Origin: Roseomonas mucosa
GTDB lineage: Bacteria > Pseudomonadota > Alphaproteobacteria > Acetobacterales > Acetobacteraceae
Length of the DNA: 64,000 bases
Assembly (NCBI GenBank): GCA_945878375.1
Contig: CAMDWG010000001.1
Coordinates: forward strand, 1-64,000
Direction: 5' to 3'
Positions 54,302 through 63,371 of the stretch are shown here, one piece after another. Positions within the stretch are counted from its first letter, which is position 1, and every line of letters starts with the position of its first letter. Below the pieces are notes generated by a model. The model was not told the origin of the DNA, searched no databases, and saw only the letters and a program-made list of their open reading frames with translations. The translations under genes were made by a program, and so were the position numbers.

Positions 54302-55329
54302 TGAACTCGGAGATCCGCCACATCGCGGGCGCGCGGGGCCCGGCGGCCGCGGTGGAGGCCGATGTCGTCATCCTCGCCCTCGACCGGGCGGAGGAGACGG
54401 TGGCGGCCATCGCCTCCGCCCGTGCGCAGCAGGGCGTCGCGAAGCATGTCTGGATCGCCGACCAGGGCAGCCGCCCGGATGCGCTCGCGCGGCTCGCCGC
54501 CGCCGTGGGGGGCGCGCAGGATGCGACGCTGGTGCGGCTTGCGCGCAACCACGGCGTCGCGGGCGGGCGCAACCGCGCCAGCGCGCTCGGCCGCGCGCCC
54601 TTTATCTTCGCGCTGGACAATGACGCGGAATTCGCCACGCCGGACACGCTGGCGGCCGCCTGCGCGGCGCTCCGCGCGGATCCCGGCCTCGGCGCCATTG
54701 CGTGTCGCATCACGGTGCATGCGACGGGGCAGGACGATCTGTCGTCCTGGGGCTATCCGCTCGGGCTGCTGCCGCGTTCGGCGGGGGCCTTCGACGCGGC
54801 GACCTTCGTCGGTGCCGGCCATGCGCTGCGCCGCGCGGATTTCGAGGAAGCGGGCGGCTATGACGAGGCGCTGTTCTTCACCTGGGAGGAATTCGACCTC
54901 GCGCTGCGGCTGATCAATATGGGGCGGCGCATCCGCTATCGCGGCGACATCGTGGTGCGCCACAAGGTGAGCCCGGAGGCGCGCATGGCCTGGAACGGGA
55001 CGCGCTGGCACCATTTCGTGCGGAACCGGCTGTATGTCGCGCTCAAGCACGGCGCGCATCCGGCGGTGCTGCTGCCGCGCTTCCTGGCCTACCAGCTGAA
55101 GGGCGCGCGCAACGGTGTGTTGGCGCAGGGGCTTAGCGCGGGGCCGGCGGCGCTGGCGCTGGCGCGGCAATTCCGCCCGGCGCCGGGCACGGCGCATCTC
55201 TATGGCCCGACGCAGGCGGCGCGCGCCTATCTGGCGCGGAATGATGCGGCGCATCGCGGCGGCTGGATCGCGCGGCTGCGGCGCGAGGTGCTGGGCGGGC
55301 TACAGGCGCCCAGCGCGCCGCAGCGCTGA
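54301..55329 (+). CDS. GT2-family glycosyltransferase
   Basis: A 342-residue GT-A-fold glycosyltransferase. The nucleotide-binding region L-A-R-N-H-G-V-A-G-G-R-N-R near residues 80-92, metal-binding D-N-D-A in F-A-L-D-N-D near 106 and the acceptor block F-T-W-E-E-F-D-L near 196 are clear. The W-E-x-x-D-L segment supplies the catalytic base. The ATG shares one base with the previous stop (TGATG); a GTG at 54298 is an alternative. It likely adds a sugar to the repeat unit started by the WcaJ-like enzyme. Its 3' end overlaps the convergent WecG-like gene by 30 bases. Confidence 0.88.
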   Translation: MNSEIRHIAGARGPAAAVEADVVILALDRAEETVAAIASARAQQGVAKHVWIADQGSRPDALARLAAAVGGAQDATLVRLARNHGVAGGRNRASALGRAPFIFALDNDAEFATPDTLAAACAALRADPGLGAIACRITVHATGQDDLSSWGYPLGLLPRSAGAFDAATFVGAGHALRRADFEEAGGYDEALFFTWEEFDLALRLINMGRRIRYRGDIVVRHKVSPEARMAWNGTRWHHFVRNRLYVALKHGAHPAVLLPRFLAYQLKGARNGVLAQGLSAGPAALALARQFRPAPGTAHLYGPTQAARAYLARNDAAHRGGWIARLRREVLGGLQAPSAPQR

Positions 55330-56049
55330 CCTCTCGCGCCACAGCAGGCCGAGTATGGCGGGGTCGTCCACCAGGTAGCGCCGCGCCAGCCGCTTCGGGT
55401 CCTGCGCCAGCCGCCACGCCCATTCCATCCCGGCGCGCTGCACCAGGCGCGGCGCGCGCGCCTCCTCCCCCGACAGAAAGCGCAGCGATGCGCCGACGCA
55501 GAGCGCGGTGCCGCGGGCATGGCCGCGCCGCAACAGCGCGCGCGCCACCATCTCCTGCCGCGGGGAGCCAACGCAAAGGAAGGTGAAGCGCGCGGCGGAG
55601 GCTTCCACGAAGCGCAACGCGGCCTCGAAGGCGGCGGGGTCGGCCTCGAAGCCCATCGGCGGGTCGTGGTGGTGCAGCGCACGCAACCCATAGCGCGCCG
55701 CGACCGCCGCCGCCGTCGCCGCGCTGCCGCCAAGCATGGCGAGCGGCGCGTCCGGCTCGCTCACGGTCGCGAGAAGCCGCGCCGTCAGGTCGCTGCCCGG
55801 CACGACGGGCGGCGCCTTGAGCCCCAGCAGGCGCGCGATCCGCGCGACCACGCGGCTGTCCAGCAGCCGCCACGCCGCGTCGCGATAGAGCGGGCCGTAG
55901 CGCGCCGGATCGCGCGCGAGCCGGACGAGGTGATCGGCATTCGGCGTGACGAGATAGGCGAAAGGTGCCCCGGCAGGGCGCGCCGCCAGCATCGCCAGCG
56001 CGGCATCCTCTCCCACCTCGTCGAAGTCGAGGCCGAGCAGCCGCGTCAT
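55300..56049 (-). CDS. WecG/TagA/CpsF-family glycosyltransferase
   Basis: A 249-residue GT26 protein with the family motifs V-T-P-N-A-D-H near 34-40, P-G-S-D-L near 83-87 and C-V-G-S-P-R-Q-E near 159-166. A C-terminal R-A-G-M-E-W-x-W-R-L-x-x-D-P near 204-217 is also present. It transfers an N-acetylmannosaminuronic-acid-type or similar residue to lipid-linked carrier sugars. The usual D-G-x-G segment reads L-D-S-R near residue 63, a deviation at a donor-contact loop. It faces the rightward transferase genes but belongs to the same polysaccharide locus. Confidence 0.88.
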   Translation of the reverse strand: MTRLLGLDFDEVGEDAALAMLAARPAGAPFAYLVTPNADHLVRLARDPARYGPLYRDAAWRLLDSRVVARIARLLGLKAPPVVPGSDLTARLLATVSEPDAPLAMLGGSAATAAAVAARYGLRALHHHDPPMGFEADPAAFEAALRFVEASAARFTFLCVGSPRQEMVARALLRRGHARGTALCVGASLRFLSGEEARAPRLVQRAGMEWAWRLAQDPKRLARRYLVDDPAILGLLWRERSALRRAGRL

Positions 56050-56058
56050 CCGGACCGC

Positions 56059-56196
56059 CCCGGGCCGAAGGCGGCCCGCCAGAGGCGGGCCGAGGCCGCG
56101 AACGCGGCCCGCGCGCCAACCAACCGCATGGCCCTGCGGGCCGGCGCGTCGCGCGCAGCCAAGGCCGCGGATGCGGCCGCCCGGCGCCTGAGGGCC
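56059..56196 (+). repeat. mini-hairpin array repeat, copy C
   Basis: Hairpins include CGGGCCG-AAGG-CGGCCCG (56061-56078), GGCCGC-GAAC-GCGGCC (56094-56109), GGCCC-TGC-GGGCC (56130-56142) and GGCCGC-GGAT-GCGGCC (56163-56178). They are followed by GCCCGGCGCCTGAGGGC (56179-56195). Its last 41 bases match copy B at all but two positions. It fills the gap between the WecG-like start and the beta-barrel stop. Confidence 0.8.
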
Positions 56197-56197
56197 A

Positions 56198-57484
56198 TTA
56201 AAGCGCCGCGCGCAGCCGCACCAGCACCAGGTTGCGGTCGTATTCCTCAAGCCCCGCACTCGCGTTCAGGCGCCACGCATACTGGTAGGAGGCGACGAGG
56301 GAGAAGTTGCGGTTGATCAGCCAGCGCGCGGAGACGCCGGCATAGGCGTCCGTCGCATGCTCATCGGGCTGCTGGTATTCGTCGTACTCGACCCCAGTCT
56401 CGGCGCCGAGGATGACGTTGCGGAGGTATTCGTGGTCCACCCGGACCAGCCCGGTGGTTGCGACATAGGACACCGCATTGCCGCGGATCGATTCCCGCAC
56501 GTCGCGGCGCACCACGCCGCTGACGGTCGTCAGCAGCGTCGGCTGCCAGGTGAGGATGCCGGTGAAGGTGGGGGCGGAGAGTTCCTTCAGATCGGGGCTG
56601 GAGTATTCGCGCCGCAGATAGCCGATCTCGCCGCTGAAGCCCCAGACGCCGTCGAAATCATAGGTGAAGCCGACCAGGCCGGACCAGGTGTCGCTGTCGC
56701 GCCCGCGCTGGCTGCCGTCCTGGTAGACGATGTTCTGGTAGCGGATGACGCCGTTCACGAAGCGGCCCGGCGCCAATTCGTAGTTTAGGCCGAAGGCGGC
56801 GATGGCGCTGTCGAAGTCGAAGACCGAGACATTGCCGGGCGGGATGCCCCCCGGCGTCGTCGCCGGCCCCGCATCGATGTCGGAAAAGCGGTAGCCGCGC
56901 CAATTGCCCAGCAACAGCGCGCCGACGCGGTTCAGCCGGGTCCGCCCCTGCGCCTGCACTTCATTGTAGGTGTAGGGAACCGGGCGGAGGAGGCCCGCTT
57001 CCTGCACATCGACGCTGGCGCTGCTCAGATGCTCCTGGACGAAATTGTAGAAGGCCTCGACGCTGGTGTCGGGCGTCAGGTCGTAGCGGCCGGACAGGCC
57101 GACGGCGAAATCCGTCCAGTCCTGGTCGGTTTCGCTGAAATAGCTGCGTTGCAGGATGCGCCCCGTGGCGCCGACGGCATGGGTGCTCCAGTCGCTGCGG
57201 ATCGCCGCCTCCGCGCTCAGTGCGGCGAAGCCGTCGCTCAGGCGGTTATCCCGCGTGCCCTGGATGTTGCTGTCGTAGCCGAGCCCCGCTTCCGCCGCGA
57301 CGGTGGCGCGGAAGGCGCCGAGCCGGACGCCGAGCGGGTCGAAATCCGCCCGCGGGCGATCCGCGACGGTCTGGCCGCGCTGGATCTCCCCGCGCGGCAC
57401 CGCCTGTGCCAGGGCGAGGCCGGGCAGCAGCCCCGCCCCGAACGCCGCAACGATCCGCCACCGCCATGCCACCACGCGAGACAC
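56198..57484 (-). CDS. outer-membrane beta-barrel protein (BBP2-type)
   Basis: A 428-residue exported protein: signal peptide (hydrophobic 8-24, cleavage near L-A-L-A-Q-A), then repeated amphipathic strands rich in Tyr/Arg/Asp. Examples are G-L-G-Y-D-S-N-I, V-G-L-S-G-R-Y-D-L-T-P and S-L-V-A-S-Y-Q-Y-A-W, and the C terminus ends L-V-R-L-R-A-A-L. The G-Y-D-S-N-I near the start is characteristic of the beta-barrel porin 2 family often found beside exopolysaccharide genes. It could be the outer-membrane exit of the locus. Divergent from the type I secretion genes. Confidence 0.85.
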   Translation of the reverse strand: MSRVVAWRWRIVAAFGAGLLPGLALAQAVPRGEIQRGQTVADRPRADFDPLGVRLGAFRATVAAEAGLGYDSNIQGTRDNRLSDGFAALSAEAAIRSDWSTHAVGATGRILQRSYFSETDQDWTDFAVGLSGRYDLTPDTSVEAFYNFVQEHLSSASVDVQEAGLLRPVPYTYNEVQAQGRTRLNRVGALLLGNWRGYRFSDIDAGPATTPGGIPPGNVSVFDFDSAIAAFGLNYELAPGRFVNGVIRYQNIVYQDGSQRGRDSDTWSGLVGFTYDFDGVWGFSGEIGYLRREYSSPDLKELSAPTFTGILTWQPTLLTTVSGVVRRDVRESIRGNAVSYVATTGLVRVDHEYLRNVILGAETGVEYDEYQQPDEHATDAYAGVSARWLINRNFSLVASYQYAWRLNASAGLEEYDRNLVLVRLRAAL

Positions 57485-57971
57485 TCCGGGTTCGAGAGGC
57501 CGTGGGGTGGTGCTAGCACGGGGGCCGGAACGATCGCGTTCAACGAAACGACATCGCCGCTCACGATAGGTTCATCAGTTTGCGCGAATTCTCGCGCACG
57601 AATACACGTCATGCGTGTATGTCGGGCCAGGCATCGGGACCGCCGGACGGATCGTGGCCGCCGGGTGGGTCGGTGCCGCCGGGCAAAATGGAAGCATTTC
57701 GGACAAAGGCGGAGGCCAAAATGCTGTCACATGCGCGCCGCGCCCTGCACAGCGCCGCAAAAACGATACGTCAGGACGCCATTCCGGACTGTATAGACCC
57801 TCTGGCCAACGGGCTCTCGTTTTCGCGAGTTGTGATCGCCAACTTGGTGGCAATCGACGTCAGGGGCGTGCTAGCGCTGGCCGCGATATCGGGGGAGGCT
57901 CCGCGTCTCGGCGCGCTCCGTGATGTATTCGCGCCGATTGATACGCGGCTTTTTGCAGGACCTTGAACGCC
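57485..57971. promoter_or_regulatory. 487-base divergent intergenic region
   Basis: The longest gene-free stretch of the window, between the beta-barrel and the type I secretion operon. It is less GC-rich than its surroundings. It contains GAACG-ATCG-CGTTC (57528-57541) and ATACACG-TCATG-CGTGTAT (57602-57620) dyads. Two rightward open frames pass through it but neither has a start signal or a recognisable domain. Promoters for both flanking units are expected here. Confidence 0.5.
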
Positions 57972-59726
57972 ATGCTGCGTCCCATGCCGCTGAACATCGG
58001 GGGGTCCGACCTCCCGGCCGAGACGGTGCTGTCCAAGGCCGTCGCCGCCTGCCGGCGGCAGCTGGTGGCGGTGGCCGTGTTCAGCGGCGTGGTGAACCTG
58101 CTGCAGCTGACGGTCTCGCTCTACATGATGCAGGTGTTCGACCGCGTGCTGTCCACGCGCAGCCTCGACACGCTGTATTACCTGACGGCGATCGCCGTCT
58201 TCGCGCTGCTGGTGATGGCCGTCCTGGATGGGCTGCGGGGCCAGGTGATGCAGCGGCTGGCGAGCTGGATCGAGGGCAAGGCCGCCCCGGAAGCCTTCCT
58301 CCGCGCCATCGAGAGCCAGCTGCGCGGCCGCCCGTACCGGATGGAGGCGCTGCGCGATCTCGCCGCCTGCCGCAGCTGGATGGGCTCGCCCGCCTCCCTC
58401 ACGCTGTTCGACGTCCCCTGGGTGCCGATCTTCCTGGCTGTCATCTTCCTGCTGAACCCGCTGCTGGGCTGGATCGCGCTGGTCGGGGCGGCGCTGCTGT
58501 TCCTGCTGACGCTGGCCAATGAATGGGCAACCGGCACGCTGCTGCGCCAGGCCTCCACCGGCGCCATGGCCAGCCAGCGCCGGGCCGAGAGCATCGTGCG
58601 CAATGCGGAGGTGATCGACAGCATGGGCATGGGGCCGGCGGTGCTGCAGCGCTGGCGCGAAGGCCTCTCCGCCTCCCTCCCTCAGCAGGACCGCGCGGCG
58701 GATCGCGCGGCGCTGATGCTGTCGATGACGCGCTTCCTGCGGCTGGCCGTGCAGGTCGCGGTGCTCGGCGTGGGCGCGCTGCTGGTGCTGGAACAGCAGA
58801 TCACGGCCGGCGCCTCCATCGCCGCCTCCATCATCATGGGGCGTGCGCTGGCGCCGGTGGAGCAGATGATCGGCGGCTGGAAGCAGCTGGTGCAGGCGCG
58901 GCAGGGCTATCGCCGGCTGCTCGCCTTCCTGGCGCTGCCGCGGCTGCGCCCGCCGGGCATGGCGCTGCCCGAGCCAACCGGGCGGATCGCGGCGGAACGC
59001 GTGACCTTCGGCTTCCCCGGCCAGCCGGTCGCGATCATCAAGGGCGTGTCCTTCAACCTCTCGGCTGGCGAATCGCTGGCCGTCATCGGCCCCTCTGCGG
59101 CGGGCAAGACCACGCTGATCCGCCTGCTGATCGGCACCTTGCAGCCTTCCGCCGGCACGGTGCGGCTGGATGGCGCCGATGTGTTCACATGGCTGCGGGA
59201 GGATTTCGGCCGCCATGTCGGCTACCTGCCGCAGGATGTGGAGCTGTTCGACGGCACCGTGCTGCGGAACATCGCCCGCATGGCCGACCCAGATCCGGAG
59301 CTGGCCTTCGAGGCCGCGCGGCTGGCCGGCTGCCATGAGATGATCCTGCGCCTGCCGCAGGGCTATGACACCGAGATCGGCGATGGCGGGCAGCATCTGT
59401 CGGGCGGCCAGCGCCAGCTGATCGGGCTGGCCCGCGCGCTGTACGGCGCGCCCAAGCTTGTGGTGCTGGACGAGCCCAATTCGAACCTGGACGGCGATGC
59501 CGAACAGGCGCTGATCCGCGGCATCGAGGAATTGAAGCGGCAGGGTGTGACGGTGGTCCTCGTCTCCCACCGCCCAACCCTGGTGCAGGGCGTGGACAAG
59601 GTGCTGCTGATGCGCGACGGCGCGGTAGAGGCCTTCGGCCCGCGCGCCGAGGTGCTGAAGCGCCTGGTGCAGCAGGCAAGGCCGGCGGAAGTGCCGTCCA
59701 ACCGCGTCGAGGGAGCCGGCCGATGA
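57972..59726 (+). CDS. type I secretion ABC transporter (PrtD-like)
   Basis: A 584-residue half-transporter. Six spans lie in the first 310 residues, and the nucleotide-binding domain has Walker A G-P-S-A-A-G-K-T-T near 375-383, signature L-S-G-G-Q-R-Q near 476-482, Walker B L-V-V-L-D-E-P near 495-501 and H-loop S-H-R near 533. The linear order and length fit PrtD/RsaD-type exporters of RTX proteins, with no peptidase domain. ATG 57972 was chosen; a second ATG at 57984 is possible. Coupled to the HlyD gene by ATGA. Confidence 0.93.
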   Translation: MLRPMPLNIGGSDLPAETVLSKAVAACRRQLVAVAVFSGVVNLLQLTVSLYMMQVFDRVLSTRSLDTLYYLTAIAVFALLVMAVLDGLRGQVMQRLASWIEGKAAPEAFLRAIESQLRGRPYRMEALRDLAACRSWMGSPASLTLFDVPWVPIFLAVIFLLNPLLGWIALVGAALLFLLTLANEWATGTLLRQASTGAMASQRRAESIVRNAEVIDSMGMGPAVLQRWREGLSASLPQQDRAADRAALMLSMTRFLRLAVQVAVLGVGALLVLEQQITAGASIAASIIMGRALAPVEQMIGGWKQLVQARQGYRRLLAFLALPRLRPPGMALPEPTGRIAAERVTFGFPGQPVAIIKGVSFNLSAGESLAVIGPSAAGKTTLIRLLIGTLQPSAGTVRLDGADVFTWLREDFGRHVGYLPQDVELFDGTVLRNIARMADPDPELAFEAARLAGCHEMILRLPQGYDTEIGDGGQHLSGGQRQLIGLARALYGAPKLVVLDEPNSNLDGDAEQALIRGIEELKRQGVTVVLVSHRPTLVQGVDKVLLMRDGAVEAFGPRAEVLKRLVQQARPAEVPSNRVEGAGR

Positions 59727-61132
59727 GCGACGTCACCCTCACCCCCGGCTCCGCCGCCGAACCGCCGCGCGCCGCGCTCGCCCCCCGCCCGACTGGCGCG
59801 CCGCCGGCGCTGTGGAAGCCGGCCGAGGAGGCGCTGGTGCTGGACGCGCCGCGCCCGCGCACCCGCGCGCCCGTGCTGTTCGGCTGGGTCATCGTGCTGG
59901 TCTTCGTCGTCGGCTTCGGCGCCTGGGCGGCGATCACCCCGCTGGCCGAGGCCGCGATCGCCGGTGGGCTGCTGAAGGTGGAAGGCACGCGCCGCACCGT
60001 GCAGCATTTCGAAGGCGGCATCGTGCGCGAGATCCTGGTGCGCGACGGCGACCAGGTGCGGCAGGGCCAGGTGCTGCTGCGCCTGGACCAGCCGCAGGCC
60101 GGCCAGCAGACCGAGACGCTGCGCAGCCAGCGCTGGGCGCTGGTGGCGCAGGATGCCCGCCTGATGGCGGAGCTGGCCGGCAACGGCGACATCGCCTTCC
60201 CCGCGGAGCTGTCGGGGCATGAGGCCGCGCGCGCGCAGGATGCGGTGGCGGGCCAGATCAACCTCTTTCAGGCCCGGCGCACCGCGCTGGACAGCCAGAT
60301 GACCGTGCTGCAAGCGCGGATCGAGCAGTTCGAGGCGCAGATCCGTTCCTCGGACGCGCAGCGGGAAGCGCAGTCGCAGCAACTGGTGCTGCTACGCGCC
60401 GAGGAATCGAACACCGCCACCCTGCTGGCCCAGGGCCTCGCGCGGCTGCCGCAACTTCTCGCGATCCAGCGGCAGGTCGCAGCGACCGTCGGCAACATCG
60501 CCGACATGGGCAGCCAGATCGAAAGGTCCCGCGCGCAGATCGCGGAATCCGAACGCGAGATGCGCCGCCTGCGCGACACCCGCATCCAGGAAGTCTCGAC
60601 CGAGCTGCGCGAGGTGCGCGTGCGCCTGGCGGAGACCGAAGAACGCCTCCGCGCGGCGGAGAATGTCTCGACCCGGCTCGACATCACCGCGCCGGAGGCA
60701 GGGATCGTGATCAACCAGCGGTTCTTCACGCTGGGCGCGGTGGTGCGGCCGGGCGATCCGGTGATGGAGATCGTGCCGGTACGCGACCGCATCATCGCCG
60801 AGGTGAATGTCCAGCCGAATGACATCGAGGTGATCCACCCCGGCCTGCTGGCGGAAATCCGCCTGCCCGCCTTCAAGTCGCGGCTGGTGCCCTATCTGCA
60901 CGGGACGGTGACCTTCGTCGCCTCCGACATCACCGAGGACGAACGGCGCGGCACCGCCTATTACCGCGTGCAGATCGAGATCGACGAAAGCCAGCTTCGC
61001 GCGCTGGACGGCGTGCAGCTGCGGCCGGGCATGATGGCGGAAGCCCTGATCCGCACGGGGGAACGTTCCTTCGCCCGCTACCTGCTGCAGCCGGTCTTCG
61101 ACAGCTTCCACCGCGCCTTCCGCGAACAGTAG
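59723..61132 (+). CDS. HlyD-family membrane-fusion protein (PrtE-like)
   Basis: A 469-residue adaptor. A Pro-rich cytoplasmic start is followed by a single span (about 51-73) and V-E-G-T-R-R-T-V-Q-H-F-E-G-G-I-V near 88-103, which opens the lipoyl half. A long coiled coil (about 165-330) and a C-terminal barrel follow. This is the periplasmic bridge of a type I secretion system. No TolC-like outer-membrane partner or RTX substrate gene lies in the window, although the upstream beta-barrel is divergent. Confidence 0.93.
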   Translation: MSDVTLTPGSAAEPPRAALAPRPTGAPPALWKPAEEALVLDAPRPRTRAPVLFGWVIVLVFVVGFGAWAAITPLAEAAIAGGLLKVEGTRRTVQHFEGGIVREILVRDGDQVRQGQVLLRLDQPQAGQQTETLRSQRWALVAQDARLMAELAGNGDIAFPAELSGHEAARAQDAVAGQINLFQARRTALDSQMTVLQARIEQFEAQIRSSDAQREAQSQQLVLLRAEESNTATLLAQGLARLPQLLAIQRQVAATVGNIADMGSQIERSRAQIAESEREMRRLRDTRIQEVSTELREVRVRLAETEERLRAAENVSTRLDITAPEAGIVINQRFFTLGAVVRPGDPVMEIVPVRDRIIAEVNVQPNDIEVIHPGLLAEIRLPAFKSRLVPYLHGTVTFVASDITEDERRGTAYYRVQIEIDESQLRALDGVQLRPGMMAEALIRTGERSFARYLLQPVFDSFHRAFREQ

Positions 61133-61160
61133 CGCAGGCCAGAACACAATCCCGCGCCCC

Positions 61161-61185
61161 CGCTGGCGGCTGCAAGCCGCCAGCG
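61161..61185 (+). terminator. perfect 11-bp hairpin after the HlyD gene
   Basis: CGCTGGCGGCT-GCA-AGCCGCCAGCG in the 84-base gap before the small protein gene; likely terminator or attenuator, without a T-run. Confidence 0.55.
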
Positions 61186-61216
61186 CCATAACTTCCAGAA
61201 TGGACGGAACCGCAGC

Positions 61217-61507
61217 ATGACCGGCCCCACGATCTTCGCCGACGGCATCGTCGATGTGCATATCGCCAACGGCGTCGCCCGCATCACCCTCGGCGCTGTC
61301 AGCGGCCAGCAGGACCAGCGCCCCGCCGCCTCGGGTACGCTGATCCTGCCGGTGGTGCAGCTGCCCACCCTTGTTCGCGTTCTGGGCGAGGTGACGCGCC
61401 AGATGGAGGAGCGTGCGAAGGAGGCGATGGCGAAGGCGCAAGCCGGCGCGGCCGCGCCCGGTGGCGAAGCGGCGCCCGCGACCGGCGCCTTCCGCTTCAA
61501 CGGCTGA
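61217..61507 (+). CDS. small protein of unknown function beside the type I secretion pair
   Basis: A 96-residue protein. Its N-terminal half (T-I-F-A-D-G-I-V-D-V-H-I-A-N-G-V-A-R-I-T-L-G) reads as two short beta strands. It is followed by L-I-L-P-V-V-Q-L and an amphipathic helix (T-R-Q-M-E-E-R-A-K-E-A-M-A-K-A), then a Gly/Ala/Pro-rich tail ending F-R-F-N-G. I do not recognise the family, and no signal peptide or RTX repeats are present. It is cytoplasmic by prediction and could be a regulator or chaperone of the secretion pair, but that is inference. Moderate ribosome-binding site (ACGGAA). Confidence 0.7.
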   Translation: MTGPTIFADGIVDVHIANGVARITLGAVSGQQDQRPAASGTLILPVVQLPTLVRVLGEVTRQMEERAKEAMAKAQAGAAAPGGEAAPATGAFRFNG

Positions 61508-61517
61508 GCCGGCGGCG

Positions 61518-62423
61518 GTGCAGCCAGCCCCGGCTCTCACCGCCATCATCTGCACCCATGCGCGGCCGCACTATCTGGCCGCCTGCCTCGCCGGGCTCGG
61601 CGCGCAGCAGGGCGGGGCTTGCGACACCGTCGTGGTGGACAGCGCATCCGCTGGCCCGGCGGCAGCGGAGATCGCGAGGCTGGCCATGGCTGCGGGCGCG
61701 CGGCTGATCCGCACGGAACGCGCCGGCCTGTCCCATGCGCGCAACCTCGGCCTCGCGGCGTCCGGCGCCACATGGACCGCCTTCCTCGACGATGATGCGG
61801 TGCCCGCGCCCGACTGGGCGGCGCGGATGGCAGCCGCCATCGCAGCCCTGCCGCCGGAAGCCGCCGCGCTTGGCGGGCGCATCATCCCCGAATGGGAAAG
61901 CCCCCTGCCCGGCTGGTGGCCGCCCGCGCTGCGCGGCGTGCTGACCATCGTGGAGTGGGACGGCGTGGGGGAGCAAGGGCGGAACCTGCCGCCAGGGGTG
62001 GCCGTCTACGGCGCCAACATGGCCTTCCGCACCGATGCGCTGCAGGAGATCGGCGGCTTTCCAGAAGAACTCGGCCGCGTCGGCAACCGCCTGCTGTCGG
62101 GCGAGGAGGTGGAGGCGCTGGACCGCCTGCGCGCGCGCGGCCTGCGCGTGTTCTACGACGGCCGCATCGTCGTGCGACACAGCATCCAGCGCGACAGGCT
62201 GAAGCCCGGCTGGCTGCTGTCGCGCCTGCATTGGCAGGGCGCGACAGATGCGCTGCGCGACCGGCGGCGCGGCGTCGCGCTGCGCATGGCAGGGGCGGCG
62301 GCGAAGCTTGTGGTTCAGGCGCCGCTGCTGCTGTTCCCCTCGCACGCGACCAGTTTACTCCGCGCGCGCTGCGGCGCGGCCTACAACCTCGGCTATCTGC
62401 GCGGCGCGCTGCAATCGGATTGA
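61518..62423 (+). CDS. GT2-family glycosyltransferase
   Basis: A GTG start at 61518, ten bases after the previous stop, gives 301 residues. The GT-A opening A-I-I-C-T-H-A-R is near 9-16, the L-S-H-A-R-N-L-G-L-A-A-S-G-A block near 71-84 and the metal motif D-D-D-A near 93. A membrane-associated C-terminal helix follows residue 255. It resembles transferases that act on lipid-linked sugars. No ATG is available near the conserved start, so the GTG is needed. Confidence 0.85.
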   Translation: MQPAPALTAIICTHARPHYLAACLAGLGAQQGGACDTVVVDSASAGPAAAEIARLAMAAGARLIRTERAGLSHARNLGLAASGATWTAFLDDDAVPAPDWAARMAAAIAALPPEAAALGGRIIPEWESPLPGWWPPALRGVLTIVEWDGVGEQGRNLPPGVAVYGANMAFRTDALQEIGGFPEELGRVGNRLLSGEEVEALDRLRARGLRVFYDGRIVVRHSIQRDRLKPGWLLSRLHWQGATDALRDRRRGVALRMAGAAAKLVVQAPLLLFPSHATSLLRARCGAAYNLGYLRGALQSD

Positions 62424-62453
62424 AGCGGCCGACGCCAGCGGGGGAAGTGGGGC

Positions 62454-63371
62454 ATGCAGGGCTGCGTCACGCGGCGGGCATTGCTGGCGGCGGGGCTCGC
62501 GCCCGCCCTGCCGGCGATGGCGCAAGACATGCCGGGGCCTGATCCGCGCGCGCGCTTCGCGGCGCTCGGCCTCGGCGCCAATCTGGAACGCTGGTTTCCG
62601 GTGGCGGCAGACCAGCGCCCGCGCCGGCTGGGCCGTGGCTGGTGGCAGGGGCTGCGCGCGCAGGGCTTCGACCATGCGCGCCTGTTTTTCCCGCGCGAGG
62701 CGGGGGATGGCGAAGACGTGCCGCGCCTGTTCCTGACGGCGGTGGAGGATGCGAATGCGGCCGGCCTGCCCGTGCTGCTCGGCCTCGACGATCTGTTCCA
62801 CGCAGAGGATCCCTGGCCGGAGGCGCGGCTGCGGCGCATGGCCGCGCGGGCGCGGATCTTCGCGCGCGCGACCGATCCGGCGCTCGTCGTGCTCGCGCCG
62901 CTGAACGAGCCCGCCTTTCCTTCCGCCGCCACATGGCGGCCCGTGCGCGACCGGCTGCTCGGCCTGGTGCGCGCCGAGGCGCCGCGACATGTGCTGATGT
63001 GGGGCGGGCATGAATGGTGTTCCTGGCGCTCGCTGTTGCCGATCACGCCCCCCGCCGACCCGCTGACCATCGCGGAGGTGCATGACTACCAGGGGGGCGA
63101 CGCCGCCGGGATCGCGCGGCGCTTCGGCGATGTGCGGGGCTGGAGCCGGCGGCACGGCGTGCCCGCGATGGTGACCGAACTCGGCGGCGCGCTGCCACAT
63201 GCCGAGGATGAGCAGGCCTGGGCCGAGGATCTTCTTCGCATCCTGCCGGCGCTGCGCCGGCTGGGGCTGCCGGCGACGCTCTGGGCGGTGACGCATGGCG
63301 GCCATTGGCGGCTGCAATCGGGGGGCGGCCCGGCGCTGCGGCCCACCCTCGCCGCCGCGATCAGGCGCTGA
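62454..63371 (+). CDS. exported GH5-like glycoside hydrolase
   Basis: A 305-residue protein with a short signal (hydrophobic A-L-L-A-A-G-L-A-P-A-L-P, cleavage near M-A-Q). It has a GH5/cellulase-type active site: acid/base E152 in L-N-E-P and nucleophile E242 in V-T-E-L-G-G, with a W-x-x-T-H-G-G-H-W closing segment. It may trim or process the polysaccharide made by the locus, as glycanases do in cellulose and alginate-type systems. It ends 11 bases beyond the stop of the convergent acyltransferase. Confidence 0.85.
   Translation: MQGCVTRRALLAAGLAPALPAMAQDMPGPDPRARFAALGLGANLERWFPVAADQRPRRLGRGWWQGLRAQGFDHARLFFPREAGDGEDVPRLFLTAVEDANAAGLPVLLGLDDLFHAEDPWPEARLRRMAARARIFARATDPALVVLAPLNEPAFPSAATWRPVRDRLLGLVRAEAPRHVLMWGGHEWCSWRSLLPITPPADPLTIAEVHDYQGGDAAGIARRFGDVRGWSRRHGVPAMVTELGGALPHAEDEQAWAEDLLRILPALRRLGLPATLWAVTHGGHWRLQSGGGPALRPTLAAAIRR

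Noticed and set aside
57580-57966. A 128-codon frame in the divergent gap before the type I secretion genes
   Set aside because: No ribosome-binding site, no recognisable domain, and it occupies the expected promoter region; treated as non-coding.
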